The notes: generated from the sequence alone by a model not told the origin. DNA of 64,000 nt from Pteria penguin (GCA_035048485.1 CM068583.1:26284841-26348840); one strand, 5' to 3'; counted from the stretch's first letter, positions 41,745-52,500 are shown. Translations and numbers: made by a program.

Positions 41745-42221
41745 CTGCAATGCAAGACTCTGTTCCTCTTATTTATTTGCTACACTTGTCAGTGATGTCA
41801 TGTTAAAAGGATTAGTCTAGTCTAAATTATTAATAACGACAAAGGATAAAGATTGGGTATTTAATCCATTTCAACTTTGAAGGAAAATCCTCTTGAAACC
41901 ATTGAGGCAATTGGTGTTCTTCCTACGGTAGGTACATGTAGTCCGACTGGTCAGCCCCCAAACCAAAAAGACAGTATAACCATTGGTGTCATTTGGTCAG
42001 AAACGTTTTATGCAAATATATGTCTTTTTCTATCAGTTTTAGGATTGCAACAACCCCTACCCCTTCCAGACTGAATAGTGCAAATCATTAGTCATTCTTG
42101 ATGTCGGCATGACATCACACTAAGATCTAAATGGAGATAATCCCTGAAGCAATCCGAAGATGACCTGGGGGATAAACTCAAATATTATGCAAATTAGGTC
42201 ATGTGACCAGTCCGACTGCAA

Positions 42222-42292
42222 GAATGGGAGGCTGCAACCCCACCTTTCAAAAATTTATCTAGATCCGCCTATGATACAGTATAGCACTGTAT
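42222..42292 (-). repeat. Copy of dispersed 'ataggcggatctagaaatttttgaaag' repeat
   Basis: Reverse complement reads 'cataggcggatctagataaa' then 'tttttgaaaggtggggttgc'. The same core is at 48893-48945, and, split by the retrotransposon, at 42996-43008 plus 48526-48575. Confidence 0.75.
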
Positions 42293-42628
42293 TATGTATC
42301 TATAGCGCTGGTTAAAGGGGCCGACAAGTGGGGCTATTCCTGGAATAAAAAAATTTATATTTAAACTTCTTGCACTCACGTATACATGTAAACATGACCT
42401 CCGTTCTGAACCGCAATTAAATGAGAGGAACAGAGTCGTTCCCGAAAAGACTTTAAAATTAACTTTCATTTTTCCCGCACTAATGTCAATTTTCTATCCC
42501 GAGTCCGAAACAAAAATGTACGTCCAGAAAATATCTTCTGAAGTAATGATGTTTATCATAAGCAGGTCCCATACACATTTAAACAACAGTATTAGGACAT
42601 CTAGGGCACCGAGGACGGGGGTTTAATC

Positions 42629-42775
42629 AGTGGCCGATCCAGAATTTCCAAAAAGGGGAGGGGGAGCATGTGTATTAGCCAATCTACCCGGTCATTTTTG
42701 GTGTCAAATCTGGATTTTTATAATTGTAAATATGTGGCGAAAACGGCCCCTCCAAATCCGCCACTGTTAATGGCA
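42629..42775. mobile_element. MITE-like element with inverted 'cagtggcggatccaga' ends
   Basis: Left end 'cagtggccgatccagaattt' and right end 'cctccaaatccgccactg' are inverted and about 75% alike over 25 bases, with a noncoding centre. Similar 'ggcggatc' ends are widespread in invertebrate genomes. Confidence 0.55.
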
Positions 42776-42942
42776 GGTACGGCACACCTTTATGTTTTAT
42801 GCTTCTCCTTTTCAGAACACAATCACACCGACGATGATAGCAGTGCAGTTATATTAACATAGCAGGGCCAAAATACTACTGTTGCATGTTTATTTGTTAT
42901 AGCTTAAGTTATGCCAAACCAAAATTACCTCACTTGTATGAT

Positions 42943-43008
42943 GGCGGCACTTACCATGCGCGTGGTTTCATAACATCTATCCGTATATTCAGTCCCATAG
43001 GGGATCTC
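42943..43008 (-). CDS. Candidate first exon (gene B or a small unknown gene) with strong donor
   Basis: Minus strand: an exon-like segment ending ...CGCGCATG followed by GTAAGT. In the frame that leaves two spare bases it reads MGLNIRIDVMKPRA, which is phase-compatible with the exon at 38879-38949 (and with that at 41744). In phase 0 it reads IPYGTEYTDRCYETTRM. The ATG lies in a dispersed-repeat core, and the LTR element starts directly upstream, so it may be a 5' UTR exon. It lacks the 'LRIGDIVSLY' sequence expected at an IP3R N-terminus. Confidence 0.3.
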
Positions 43009-43177
43009 CGCCAATTTAGAAATGAGAGGTCGTCTAACAGGAGTAGAACGTTTATTCGTAAACACATGGATCATAAGTCCTGACACAAGAGTTCCTGCCA
43101 AGGAACATAACTCAGACAATAATAATTGATTACTAGACAAAGAGGAATAACTCCTACGAATACATACAATACTGGCG
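43009..43177 (-). repeat. 3' LTR of the retrotransposon
   Basis: 169 bp, identical to 48357-48525. Its ends are CGCCA...TGGCG, a 5-bp inverted repeat instead of the usual TG...CA. It contains AATAAA (43051-43056 complement), a plausible poly(A) signal. Confidence 0.95.
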
Positions 43178-43181
43178 TGGT

Positions 43182-43200
43182 TACTTTTTCTTTTGCTTTA
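43182..43200 (-). promoter_or_regulatory. Polypurine tract candidate
   Basis: Minus strand 'aaagcaaaagaaaaagt' just upstream of the 3' LTR, where the plus-strand primer of an LTR element is expected. Confidence 0.6.
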
Positions 43201-43383
43201 AAGAAAGGAAAAATAGGCATATTATTACTAACATCACATATACTGATATCAAAGTTTTATAAAGGTTAAAAGTACACATGTAAATGTTTATGAAAACTGC
43301 AAGCTTGTGTGGATTACACTTTCACCTATCAAAGTGAATAGAATAATGTTATTTAAACACTTTAACAGTCAATAAGTTCTAGG

Positions 43384-46300
43384 CTAATATGTAACATAGG
43401 CATTCAAGTACGGGGGTAACTTTTTGTTCCTCCGAGGGCGGGAATGTCTACAGTCAGTTTCGGTATCGGATTCAGGATCATGTGCACTATCGAAACTATC
43501 CGGTGGATGTAACGGTGTGGTAAGGACATCTGGTATTGCGAGGGGGCTTGGCGGTCGGTTCGAGTCCCCAACGACGTTTTCGTTGTGTACGGCGTCACCT
43601 GTATCCTCCTCATAATCGGAGTCAATTTCGAAAGGTTTCGGTTGTGAACTGGTAAGGACTTCACACGGTACGCGATAACACTCGTTTATCTTGACTTTAT
43701 ATGAGCTTGAACGTAACTGGTTTCCAGCGAACTTTTTTATATGGCACCACTCCTCGTTGGTTGAAACAACGATGTACCGAGGACGCGCCTTTGTCTTGTC
43801 TCTATCGGAGTACAGGTACACCAAGTCGCCCACGGATATATGCGGTTTCGGTAATGGGCCCTTCATCCGCGACTTAGACATAGCACTACTGATGTGATTG
43901 GAGTCGCGATTGTGAGCCTTCTGAGAGATAATGTCCCTATCACAGAAGGGAAGTTGTTCATGGGTGAACTGATTGCGTTGAGTGTACAGTTCGCGTGCGG
44001 AGAAACCCAAGTATCTAATGCGAGAATTGAGACGGGCCACTGCGGTTGCTAGGTCAAGAGCAGTGAAGGGGCCGCCACGCGGATCTTGCTTCAGTAGCTC
44101 GTCTTCGAGTTCAGAGATCGCCTTCTCTGCGATGGGGTTTTTGTTAGGGTTTTTCACTCGTCCAATGTCTAGACTAATACGAAAATGTTGGAGGTGTTTA
44201 TCCTCACGCATGGCCACGAACCCTGGCGCGGGGTCCACTCGAACGATGGCACAGGGTCCGTCTATGGGATGAAGTTCCATGCACAGTCGTAGTAGAGCGT
44301 CTCGAAGGGTATCGCACTTTTCGTCGGGAATAATGCAAGCGGCGGTAAACGAAGTTACGGATTCGCGTAAGATAAAGATTAACTGGTGGTTTTGTTTTAT
44401 GACGTCAGCGGCAAAGTTAACTCCTACGGCATCGGGAGGTGGGTCGGACGTTTGCTCGACATATGCGGTGGGAACCTTCCGGAGCGATGCGCAGAGATGG
44501 CAAGAGTCACATACGGTGTCTATAGCACGTGTCATGTCAAGAGCATAGAAGTTACGTTTCACGAGTAATAGCATTTGATGCTTTGTAGGATGGTCCATAC
44601 GAATATGAAGGGCCGTAAGAAGACCGTCTAATACACTTCGCGGTACTATGATGAGTTCACTTGTGGGTTTCAAGGGGTCATGTCGTCGTGTAACTAATAA
44701 GCCATCTCTAGCTATTGATGCTATGTTGAGATATCGCTTGACGTCACGAATGTTGGTGAGCTTTTTGGACGGTCGGGTACCCTGTTTGAGGTGAGCATGT
44801 ACTCGTCGGAGGTCAGGACATTCCGATTGGATATTGATCCACGATGAGCGTGTAGTGAATGGTAAGTTCTGTGAGGTATCGGGTGAGTTGGTGGAGCGGA
44901 CAACGGAATTCTCTGTTTGGATTATAAAGCTACACACTTGACAAGATGGATTATCGCAGCTAGCGGCATTTCTACTGGCAAAGTCGGATGGGACATTGGC
45001 GGAGCCAGCAAGATGTCGCAAGTCTACTTGGTATCGGCTAGCGGTCGATAAAAATGACGTTACGCGCGGGCTTGCGGAGAATTCACCACGTCGCAGTTTA
45101 TCAATGGCCTGCACACAAGGCTTACTATCCGTGAGAACGCAGGATCGTTGGGTTGACTGGATAATGTATGCGCTAAAGTGTTTTACAGCGGCCGCTATGC
45201 ATAGTGCCTCTATTTCACACGGAAGCCACGTGACTTGGTGCTTTCGTAACTTAGCACTAAAGAATCCGGCGAGACGTATTTTCCCATCACGCATGACATA
45301 GAGTGTGGCACCAATGCCACACTTGCTGACTGAACCGTCGGTTACAATCCAAAGTTGATCGCTAGGTCTCGGAAGCACTATATCTCTTGTGTGATGAAGC
45401 TTGGTCTGAGCGGACGCGAACTGTTCCATAAGTGTGTCGGTCCACACTATCTTGTCTTTAGATTGAAGGCCTGTTATGGCATTTTCAAGCGGGGTGAGGG
45501 TATTTGCGCAGCCAGGTAGTACGCGAGCGAGTACCTTATATGCTCCGATAAACGATCGTAGGCCATGGACTGTGTCTGGTAGTTTGCAGGTTGTGAGAAC
45601 GGACACCTTGTGTGGGCTTGCAGAGAGTTTACCTTGTGTCCAGATCCAACCTAAGATGGTGGTAGACCGAGGGCATATGACTGTCTTTGCGGCTGAGAGG
45701 CGAAGGGCACATGTGTCCAAGGACTGCATTACATTTGTCCAATTTGTAAGCAACTCCTCGGGACTGTTGCCTCCACAATATAAGTCGTCAGCCAACTTGG
45801 CCAAATATCCAGCTTGCAGGTGGTCGCCAAGAACACGGCACATGAGCTCTTCAAGGGCGGTTTCTGAGCCGGGCATTCCCATGGCGCATCGCGTATACAC
45901 TCTGACGCCTTTGTATGGCGTTACTATACCGCAATATTTCAGAGACTGTCTCGACAACGGGATTTGGTGGAATGCACTAGTTAGGTCCGCTACGATTAGA
46001 TATTTCCATTGGCCTATTTTGCGCAAGATGGAGTCGACATCAGGCATAAGAGAAGGTTGTGGTTTCGAATACCTCCCTACGTCCTCGAAAGCTGTGACGA
46101 GTCTATGGCCGCCATTAGGTTTTGCAACCAGAAACGAAGGGTTAAGGTACTCAACGGTTAGTGAAATGTCTTCTGGTTTGCATATGACACCTAATAATTC
46201 TAGTTCGTCACATTTCTGTTGGAGAATCTCAAGTTTTTGGTCGGAATATTGGGGAAGTCTGCCCTTACGCTGGGGTGGTTGTGTGGGACCCATGTTGATG

Positions 46301-48207
46301 GTTGCCCGAAAATCGCCTATGGCACCATTGTAGCCCTTGTACTGAGGGTCAAAGAGGCTGTCATGGTTACGAAGAGTTTCGCAGAAAAGCTTGCGTTGTT
46401 CGGCACTTAATATGAGGTCGGGGTCTACATTTACGGAATCAGAGTGAAACGGCCTGACTGGTGTCACAGAAGATTTGTGCTTTGAAGATGATTGGTCCAC
46501 TGTGGATCTGTTGCTTGACATATCGTACGGCATGGTAGGTAGTGCTTGACAAAACTGCTCGTTCTTGTTCAGATGTTTTGGCTCATCGGTGTCATTCACG
46601 AGGCGGATTTTCCCAGCTACTACTTCAACAATTTCTGGTCGAGGCCACAGACTGGTTTTGTTACTGCGTTCAACACGAGGCTCAATAGCAACTGTTCCCT
46701 CGGATGGTAGGTACTCCGGTAGAGTTATGTCTATATGGTCTCCTGGCCATACTGTGGTAGAGGGGGACCTCAGTATATAGGCTTGAGTGCGACGTATGTA
46801 ATTTACATGAGAATTCTGGTTGCAGTTATATTGAATAGCATGGTGATCTCCTACTGTGATTAGGTGTTTCGCCGGTCTGATGCTTATATCATTGGTTGAC
46901 ATAAAGGGAATGCCTGCAAGTATATCGACATCTAAATCTTTGACAACTAGGGCCTCTACATGCAATACAATGTTGTCACGTACAATGTCGAAGTGAGTTT
47001 CTCCAATGGTTTCGAGTGGTGTGCTACCGTCTGCTTGAAGGGCGTGTTGCTTGGTTTTCTCCACTTTTACACCAATATGCTCCGCGATAGATGCTCGTAT
47101 CATGCTTATTTCTGCACCGCTATCTATGGTTACGCGAACTACATGCTGGTTGTAGTAAGCTTTCATGTGAGGTGATTCCTTGGTACTCACACGGCGAGTG
47201 GTTGGTACTGCTTCTGCTGATGCACTTGACTGTTCTGCAAAGTCGTCGTAAAGCTCATCTGCGTCAGGGTCTGCGATTGTCTCCTCAGTCGCGAATGATA
47301 AGCGTGCACGGCTCATGAATTGGCGGTCTTCAGGAGGTAAGTACCGACAAGTACTTAAGAAGTGATCATACCTGGCTCTTCCTGCCTGTCTGCATAACGG
47401 ACAACTTTTAGGTGTTTTGCGAGAGTCCTTTGAGTTTGACATGTTGGTATTAGGGAATGGAGAGCGGCTTTTGAATGCGGTACGGAGGACTTTGGCATCA
47501 TTATTAGTCCTGATCTCGTCTAATAAGCTGTTTAAAGCTTGTGAAATTTCTGGTTTGAGGCTTGCAAGGGTTTTAGAACGTAGCTCTGGTCCATATCGCT
47601 GCTTCACTAAGGATGGTAGATCCTTGTGTACGAGTCGAAGCCATGTTAAGGTAATGAGGTTTTCTAGAGATGGAGATAACTCCTCGTCAGTCTCCGGTAC
47701 CTCCCCATGGTGGCTGATGCCGCTTTCAGTTTGAAGGAGGTTATCATCAATGAAACTTGTTAGTTTTTGGTATAGGTCTTCCGCACGTTCACCAGGTTCC
47801 AAATGAATAGAGTCGAAATCTAAGAAGTGTGCCCCTGTCAGTTGGAAGCCGAAATGTAACCGAATGGCCTGCCAGATTTTCTCGATGGACGTAGATTGTT
47901 TAATTATGGTGTTTCTAGATATAATCGGACAATAGTTAGCTATCTGACCAAGCATTAGTTCAAGGTGTGCTACCTTCTGTGCAGCGGTGCGTCGACTTGC
48001 TTCGGGAATGTTCTCACCATCATTGACAAGGCCTCTGGTAGGATTTGCTGGTCCTTTTTTTGTCCATGTCATACCATTTACCAGGAAAATAGCAAAGTTT
48101 GGGTCTAGTGAGAGTATGTATTGCAGGTTCTGCCTCCAGGCTTCAAAACTTGTTATACTTTCGTTTTTTGTGAGTGCCCATTGTTTTGGTGCACGGTTGG
48201 TCGCCAT
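43384..48207 (-). CDS. Gag-Pol polyprotein of LTR retrotransposon, 1607 aa
   Basis: Single ORF without frameshift or internal stop. Rough layout: Gag-like helical region 1-260; zinc-knuckle-like CPLCRQAGRARYDHFLSTC at about 269-287; aspartic protease with DSGAEISM near 361 and a downstream ILAGIPF flap/end motif; reverse transcriptase 600-870 with ADLTSAFHQIPL, GMPGS and the catalytic doublet as KLADDLY near 806 (the usual YxDD tyrosine is Leu); RNase H with TDGS near 956 and TDSKP; integrase zinc motif H-x4-H...C-x2-C at about 1201-1236 and core Asp (AADVI, ~1267), Asp (VDPAPGF, ~1325) and Glu (NPIAEKA, ~1361) in D,35,E spacing; then a DLVYLYSDR C-terminal part. It copies and integrates the element. 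Large antisense frames (e.g. 45476-46333 +) are its shadows. Confidence 0.95.
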   Translation of the reverse strand: MATNRAPKQWALTKNESITSFEAWRQNLQYILSLDPNFAIFLVNGMTWTKKGPANPTRGLVNDGENIPEASRRTAAQKVAHLELMLGQIANYCPIISRNTIIKQSTSIEKIWQAIRLHFGFQLTGAHFLDFDSIHLEPGERAEDLYQKLTSFIDDNLLQTESGISHHGEVPETDEELSPSLENLITLTWLRLVHKDLPSLVKQRYGPELRSKTLASLKPEISQALNSLLDEIRTNNDAKVLRTAFKSRSPFPNTNMSNSKDSRKTPKSCPLCRQAGRARYDHFLSTCRYLPPEDRQFMSRARLSFATEETIADPDADELYDDFAEQSSASAEAVPTTRRVSTKESPHMKAYYNQHVVRVTIDSGAEISMIRASIAEHIGVKVEKTKQHALQADGSTPLETIGETHFDIVRDNIVLHVEALVVKDLDVDILAGIPFMSTNDISIRPAKHLITVGDHHAIQYNCNQNSHVNYIRRTQAYILRSPSTTVWPGDHIDITLPEYLPSEGTVAIEPRVERSNKTSLWPRPEIVEVVAGKIRLVNDTDEPKHLNKNEQFCQALPTMPYDMSSNRSTVDQSSSKHKSSVTPVRPFHSDSVNVDPDLILSAEQRKLFCETLRNHDSLFDPQYKGYNGAIGDFRATINMGPTQPPQRKGRLPQYSDQKLEILQQKCDELELLGVICKPEDISLTVEYLNPSFLVAKPNGGHRLVTAFEDVGRYSKPQPSLMPDVDSILRKIGQWKYLIVADLTSAFHQIPLSRQSLKYCGIVTPYKGVRVYTRCAMGMPGSETALEELMCRVLGDHLQAGYLAKLADDLYCGGNSPEELLTNWTNVMQSLDTCALRLSAAKTVICPRSTTILGWIWTQGKLSASPHKVSVLTTCKLPDTVHGLRSFIGAYKVLARVLPGCANTLTPLENAITGLQSKDKIVWTDTLMEQFASAQTKLHHTRDIVLPRPSDQLWIVTDGSVSKCGIGATLYVMRDGKIRLAGFFSAKLRKHQVTWLPCEIEALCIAAAVKHFSAYIIQSTQRSCVLTDSKPCVQAIDKLRRGEFSASPRVTSFLSTASRYQVDLRHLAGSANVPSDFASRNAASCDNPSCQVCSFIIQTENSVVRSTNSPDTSQNLPFTTRSSWINIQSECPDLRRVHAHLKQGTRPSKKLTNIRDVKRYLNIASIARDGLLVTRRHDPLKPTSELIIVPRSVLDGLLTALHIRMDHPTKHQMLLLVKRNFYALDMTRAIDTVCDSCHLCASLRKVPTAYVEQTSDPPPDAVGVNFAADVIKQNHQLIFILRESVTSFTAACIIPDEKCDTLRDALLRLCMELHPIDGPCAIVRVDPAPGFVAMREDKHLQHFRISLDIGRVKNPNKNPIAEKAISELEDELLKQDPRGGPFTALDLATAVARLNSRIRYLGFSARELYTQRNQFTHEQLPFCDRDIISQKAHNRDSNHISSAMSKSRMKGPLPKPHISVGDLVYLYSDRDKTKARPRYIVVSTNEEWCHIKKFAGNQLRSSSYKVKINECYRVPCEVLTSSQPKPFEIDSDYEEDTGDAVHNENVVGDSNRPPSPLAIPDVLTTPLHPPDSFDSAHDPESDTETDCRHSRPRRNKKLPPYLNAYVTY

Positions 48208-48345
48208 GTTTGAAACGGGTGAGACGTGAAATTGTGTTTACGAGAGAAAACCTCCACTTTTACAGCTATTGTATAAGCTGCCCTGTTTTGCTTTGGATTG
48301 CAGACTGTCTTTCTCTTCTTTATTTGTAAGACGTGAGTTCAAAAT

Positions 48346-48356
48346 CGCTGCCACCA
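48346..48356 (-). promoter_or_regulatory. Primer binding site (tRNA-Leu type)
   Basis: Minus-strand TGGTGGCAGCG begins immediately after the 5' LTR. It is complementary to an ...CGCTGCCACCA 3' end, as in metazoan tRNA-Leu(AAG). Complementarity is 11 nt, then it stops. Confidence 0.8.
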
Positions 48357-48525
48357 CGCCAATTTAGAAATGAGAGGTCGTCTAACAGGAGTAGAACGTT
48401 TATTCGTAAACACATGGATCATAAGTCCTGACACAAGAGTTCCTGCCAAGGAACATAACTCAGACAATAATAATTGATTACTAGACAAAGAGGAATAACT
48501 CCTACGAATACATACAATACTGGCG
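48357..48525 (-). repeat. 5' LTR of the retrotransposon
   Basis: 169 bp identical to 43009-43177. It would carry the promoter; no clear TATA box can be assigned. Confidence 0.95.
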
Positions 48526-48575
48526 CTCAGTAGAAATTTTTAAAAGGGGGAGGAGGTTGCAGCCTCCCCTGACTC
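48526..48575 (+). repeat. Right half of a dispersed repeat split by the retrotransposon
   Basis: 'ctcagtagaaatttttaaaa' plus 'gggggaggaggttgcagcct' matches the copy at 48893-48945 ('gatctagaaatttttgaaag'). The left half ('cccataggggatctc') lies at 42994-43008. Confidence 0.75.
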
Positions 48576-48892
48576 GAGTTGTTTGCATTATTCGGTCCGG
48601 AAAGGGAGGGTTGCAACCCTAAATATGGTCGAAAATGACCTTTTTGGGGTAAGATTTTCCGACCAAAGGGGTTTTCGCAACCTCCCTCTAAATACGCCAA
48701 TGAGTTAATAATCAATGACACTCCATTCTGATCATGCATAATCAATACATAAAGGATTAATAATTAGTTTCTTTGTCCTTTCCTATACGCCTTTATAAAT
48801 TACATCAACAAGGCATTTTACTGCAGGAAGATGATAAAATCCTACTATTCTATACACTGACCAGATATATCTGTATATATTACATTCCATAG

Positions 48893-48945
48893 GCGGATCT
48901 AGAAATTTTTGAAAGGGGGCGTGGGTTTGCAGTCTCCCATGATCT
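48893..48945 (+). repeat. Copy of dispersed 'ggcggatctagaaatttttg' repeat
   Basis: Intact core 'cataggcggatctagaaatt' then 'tttgaaagggggcgtgggtt'. It is the reference copy used to show where the LTR element inserted. Confidence 0.75.
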
Positions 48946-49590
48946 TAATTAATTAATTGATTAATATTTATGGTATATTTTCAGTCAGGTAATACTATCG
49001 TCTTCGAACGCTTACCGCACGTATTTTCCCCTGGAAAACTCGGTGCGTGTCGCATAATTTTTTGGTCTGACTGTCTTACAAAAGTTTAAATTCCTAACTT
49101 GTGTATGTAAATCACTACATCACACAGAACACTCATTTAAAATATCCACGAAAGAAGAGATATATACTCATGTGAACAGCCTCTCGCCTAATATACCTGT
49201 ATAATTCTCCGTCACATTTATATCTTGTGTGTCTGAGAGACAAACCATGTAATAAACAGGACATGTGTGACACGCCTGAAACCCCCCCCCCCCCCCCCAA
49301 TTAGAATATTGAATACTGGGTTTAATTAAAGATAATATTATTAAAAAAAACTTTCAAGCACAAGAACATGAATAAACTATAAGATATTTTATGTATATTA
49401 ATATTATTATTACCTATTTTGGTGGGAACTCATTGAATGGTTCGTTAATTTGACATTCATAATCTATAGAAATAGTGCATATATTTGATAATATCTCGAA
49501 TGTTTACAGTTGTCGTATGTAATCTAAACCGATTATAGCATTTTCCATAACTCTAATCCATCAAAGCGAGGTCAAACCTGTTTATCACAA

Positions 49591-49733
49591 ACGTTCTGTT
49601 CGTGTCGAGTGGAATCGTTTTAATGTACGTTCTATATAGTTGCGTGACAAGTGGAATCGTTTAATGGGCGTTCTTTTCTTGACAAGTTCAATCGTTCAAT
49701 GGACGTTCTGTTCGTGACAAGTTCAATCGTTTA
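49591..49733. repeat. Short tandem array, ~38-bp unit, 4 copies
   Basis: Copies of 'gttctgttcgtgacaagttc' plus 'aatcgtttaatggac' with changes in the first two. Noncoding, between genes A and B. Confidence 0.85.
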
Positions 49734-51590
49734 TCCATACTACCAGGAAACAATTTCATAGCAAGATGGAATCGTTTTATACCAGTCTTTCGTTTAGTTA
49801 AGTACATTTTGATGAATGCAGACGAATACACGACTATGTATAGTATAATGATGAAAATGTATCTACGTAAACGATAATTAGGTTACTAATACGACACTAT
49901 ATTCCAGACAAGCGAGGACCATTTTAACGCTACGATCAGAAAAAAAACCTAAGAAGTGGGGTCATTTTACAGAAAGTCGTGTGATTACATCTCGGGGGAT
50001 TACAAGACTTTGATATTGTGATGCTGGTTTTAACGATCGATACTGGCAGAAGTAGATTAAAAAGATTCTATTTTAAATGGAATGGAGTAGGATGCAAATT
50101 CCCATACATTGTTATCTGTATAAATTCAGTAAGAATTATAAAAATATGTGTTTAACGCATTACATGTACATGTATAACTATATCGCCATAGCATAGATTT
50201 GCCATAATAATGGTAATATCCCCCTCTCTAACGCTTGAAATATATTCATTTCTTAAGTTTTACTACATGTAAACTTTTTTCATTCAACTTACATAATAAT
50301 ATAATTATATATGTTGAATGAAGTGCATTATAGATTCTAAAATAATTTTTTAAGAACTACATAAATAGAACATGCCATATGATGTGTCCCTGAAAGAAAT
50401 TCAAGTTTCACTTTCCTTACATAAAAATAAATTAAGTCAGGAAGTTGTATCGAACGTGCTTTCGATCGGAAGAAATTCTTTTGTAATAAAGAGGATTCGA
50501 AATAAAAAATAACCCCCTCCCCTTTTCCTTAACCAGTTCCTTGTTTTATTATCAATGAACGTACAATATATTCCCTACAGTGATTCTCTACAAGGTATTT
50601 TTCGCAAAGTTTTTATTTCACTCAGAATTTTTAAAATGTAGACTTATGACTAAGGAATGTTTAAACCCCACTCAGTACACAACATGTTCCTAAATACTGG
50701 TACTGTCAGTAAACAATGGACAGAAAAATATGATAAGGTGACCATTCTGAACAAACAATACCACGAGATAAGACTACATACCTCGACTGGGTGGAAAAGA
50801 CGAATCCATAACTCTCTGCGGAATATAAACACACTGTATCTCCCACACTTAATGTGTCCTCCATTATGCTCTGTTCCAATTAATTACTTGGTCATCATAC
50901 AATGGTCATCTGAATGTCCAGATATAAATCACATTATTGATCAACACTGCTCACGGACACAAACGTATATTTCTAAAAACCTTTTTCCTATATTATAATC
51001 AACCCGGTGCAAATATCCGTTTTGAAAATCCTTACAGAATGAGAAGTCGTACACCTTGCATTTCGTAGCGGTCTGGGTAGTTTAGTTTCTTCGTAGATTG
51101 CCTTGTCATTTAATTTTTCTGATCGATAAGGTAGAAGAAGTAAGTTGAACTCTCATAGAGTAATCCGGGTGGAACGATATTATGCAAGTGTATACATGTA
51201 CCTATAGAGACGATCACGTGACCACACGACTATCAAAACATTTAAAAAGTCTGTCAATTGGATTAATATTTTCCTTACCTCACGACTTTCTCTGTATAAT
51301 AACTAAGTTCTTTCAAATGATAAAGTGTATATTATATGGTATGTCATTTCAACAAATACGGGTATTATTTTATTCTTGTCTAGCGATATAGAGACTAAGG
51401 TGCGACTACATTATGATATTGAGGGTGCAATGGAGAACGGTGTTACGACCGATATTACCCTTTCATGATGGAGATAAAGAACGAACACGATGCCTTTAAA
51501 AAGTAAATAACATTTATTCTTCTCCATTTCCTTCTATCCTGAAAATACATATTTATGTTGGACTGTTTACATATTCTACGCAGGGCCTTT
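49734..51590. other. Intergenic or 3' region of gene A, no supported exon
   Basis: The overlapping frames at 50657-50998 (+) and 50650-50832 (-) show no known motif or splice support. The last coding exon of gene A may be in this interval but was not recognised. Confidence 0.5.
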
Positions 51591-51592
51591 CT

Positions 51593-51695
<103 letters not shown>

Positions 51696-52452
51696 GAACC
51701 CAAAGCGCAATATTCCAGAAAAAAACAGAGACTAGCTGGTGGAGAAGAATCCGGATCCGATTCGATATGCATCGTATGTTAGCTTTATACGAAATCATCC
51801 AAACGATACATGGGAACACGTATGTAATAGCTGATTTAGTATTTTTTGAATAGATACCTGTTATCGATCACCTTGGCTTTTCAAATAAGTTTATTATCAT
51901 TTTCCTCGTTATAATCCATCTTTTCTTTTCAGGTACTTATGAACATTGTCGGCATGTATATTAACCCATTTATGACCCCGTTAAATTGGAATAAACCCTG
52001 TTTATGGAGATCTTGTAGATCGAAATAACTTCAAATTTAAAAACTAAATTATAATAAGAATAAACAAATTATGTACGGCATACATGATGGTGACATTACA
52101 GCTTCTAAAAAGACAAATACGCTTGAGTTATATTGTCATACTTTGAACAAACACACCACACTTTCCATTTACATATGTGTACTATATCGCTTAATCTTCA
52201 AGAAAATCAAGCCGTCTAGATGTATACATGCAAGTGATTCAGTTGGAAGACTTGCAAATGTCTATTATAATAAACTGGAATAAAGATCAAATGCTCCGTC
52301 AGGACAGGAATGTTCATTAAAGAAAGATAGATAGTAGGAGAAAATAACAGAGAGAGAGCATAGCAAAACTTTGATAACTTTAGGAGTTCCACTACCGTCA
52401 GAAATTTCTCGGCAGATTTACCACTTAATTATGAGCGTGGATACAGCGAAAG

Positions 52453-52490
<38 letters not shown>

Positions 52491-52500
52491 AGAGAGAGAC
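52453..52500. repeat. (AG)n microsatellite
   Basis: About 22 AG units with one interruption. Confidence 0.95.

Larger units (their letters stand above)
43009..48525 (-). mobile_element. Complete, apparently young LTR retrotransposon (Ty3/Gypsy-like), 5.5 kb
   Basis: Order in transcription sense: 5' LTR (48525-48357), PBS (48356-48346), short leader, one Gag-Pol ORF (48207-43384), purine-rich tract (about 43199-43182), 3' LTR (43177-43009). The two 169-bp LTRs are identical by eye and the 1607-codon ORF is open, so insertion was recent. PR-RT-RNaseH-INT order fits Metaviridae (Ty3/Gypsy) and also BEL/Pao; the RT text (ADLTSAFHQIPL, GMPGS) reads as Gypsy-like. No env-like ORF. Flanked by CTC on both sides (or CTCCG/CTCAG if the 3' LTR starts two bases later). 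The surrounding sequence is a split copy of a dispersed repeat. Confidence 0.95.

Noticed and set aside
41456..41755. 99-aa minus and 64-aa plus frames with near-identical peptides
   Set aside because: The shared peptide on both strands is the translation of the perfect palindrome at 41524-41624; only the part beyond 41632 is considered as a possible exon.
45476..46333. 285-aa plus-strand open frame
   Set aside because: It lies antisense to the intact reverse transcriptase/RNase H part of the Gag-Pol ORF, has no motif and is its shadow, as are the other plus frames at 43424-48229.
50650..50998. Overlapping 113-aa (+) and 60-aa (-) frames, possible last exon of gene A
   Set aside because: No similarity to an IP3R C-terminus, no convincing borders; a tactgacag acceptor with 13 codons and a stop on the minus strand is not enough.
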